Position numbers and translations under genes: made by a program
Part shown: piece after piece, positions 5,752-6,091 of the stretch
Position numbering within the stretch: the stretch's first letter is position 1
Layout of the letters: every line of letters begins with the position of its first letter
The notes under the pieces: generated by a model
Told to the model about the DNA's origin: nothing
Seen by the model: the letters and a program-made list of their open reading frames with translations, nothing else
Database searches by the model: none
DNA from: CAUZRD01 sp963582255
GTDB lineage: Bacteria > Pseudomonadota > Alphaproteobacteria > Rhizobiales > TMED25
Length of the DNA: 6,091 bases
Assembly (NCBI GenBank): GCA_963582255.1
Contig: CAUZRD010000131.1
Location: 1 to 6,091, forward strand
Direction of reading: 5' to 3'

Positions 5752-6091
5752 GCTCACATGACGGGCCACACGCTCAATTTCCTCGCGCACCATACGTTCC
5801 ACAATAGTGGGAAGGTTTTCATCAAGCCAGTCCTTGAGAAAAGGCCGAAGAAGATCTTCTGCAATCTGTTCAAGCGTGCGCGAACAGCCAGAATGGGAAA
5901 GCACCGTACTTGAAAGTGATCCAAACGCAGCAGACGCCGTCGCCTGCGCATTTGAAGATACCAAACCGTCAGATGGCTCCACTTCGGTAGCCGCTATCTG
6001 TTCTGGAACCAACGCCGATTCTGACACCACGGCCATCTCGGCTGTCAGCTCGAAGATATCTTCCTCGGCATTTTCCTGCGCAGCTAGCACT
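5749..6091 (-). CDS. popZ: PopZ / DUF2497 family polar organising protein, C-terminal part (start outside window)
   Basis: PopZ proteins form a cytoplasmic polymer scaffold at the cell pole that anchors the chromosome origin through ParB and recruits polarity and cell-cycle proteins in alphaproteobacteria. The last 44 or so residues carry the family hallmark helices: LEQIAEDLLRPFLKDWLDEN, then LPTIVERMVREEIERVARH. This is the conserved C-terminal oligomerisation region. Before it lies a low-complexity acidic, Ser- and Ala-rich linker without predicted structure, as expected for PopZ. The linker contains the short motif EEDIFELTAEM, resembling the DIxELT-type motif often seen in rhizobial members. 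The frame is open to the right edge; the GTG at 6090 is an internal Val codon, so the N-terminal partner-binding helix is not visible. The gene lies immediately upstream of valS on the same strand, an arrangement I recall as common in this class. Family assignment is firm; the popZ symbol rests on that family membership. Confidence 0.82.
   Translation of the reverse strand, partial: VLAAQENAEEDIFELTAEMAVVSESALVPEQIAATEVEPSDGLVSSNAQATASAAFGSLSSTVLSHSGCSRTLEQIAEDLLRPFLKDWLDENLPTIVERMVREEIERVARHVS

Noticed and set aside
5370..5807. A 145-codon plus-strand frame across the valS-popZ junction.
   Set aside because: It is antisense to strongly supported valS and popZ coding sequence, has no recognisable motif and looks like a shadow frame.

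Overview
The window looks like chromosomal core sequence from an alphaproteobacterium, most likely Hyphomicrobiales (Rhizobiales). Three things point there: the alphaproteobacterial form of exonuclease III, a PopZ/DUF2497 polar organising protein directly upstream of valS, and an ilvD product whose first residues (MDAKVLIDK, then LPSRHVTEGP) match the rhizobial short-form dihydroxy-acid dehydratases as I remember them. Base composition is close to balanced by eye. I cannot name a genus. I see no mobile element, CRISPR array, tRNA or rRNA.

Layout. The plus strand carries only the 3' part of xthA (2-640). Everything else reads on the minus strand, from right to left: the C-terminal part of popZ (6091-5749), valS (5624-2880), a 336-base gap, and ilvD (2543-816). 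xthA and ilvD converge on a 175-base gap. That gap holds a very AT-rich palindromic block next to xthA and a small reading frame just downstream of ilvD that looks protein-like.

The genes are mostly housekeeping: DNA repair (xthA), polar chromosome anchoring (popZ), valyl-tRNA charging (valS) and branched-chain amino acid synthesis (ilvD). valS and ilvD share a theme, because IlvD makes the keto-acid precursor of the valine that ValS loads onto tRNA.

The most interesting part is the gap between valS and ilvD. It contains a 21-codon reading frame with five consecutive branched-chain codons (Leu-Ile-Leu-Val-Ile). Those codons overlap one arm of a perfect hairpin. The other arm can instead join a second hairpin that contains the reading frame's stop codon. 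This resembles a ribosome-mediated attenuator for ilvD, but there is no clear ribosome binding site and no textbook U-run, so it may simply be the valS terminator with a chance reading frame. A second, stronger hairpin lies closer to ilvD and has no assigned role.
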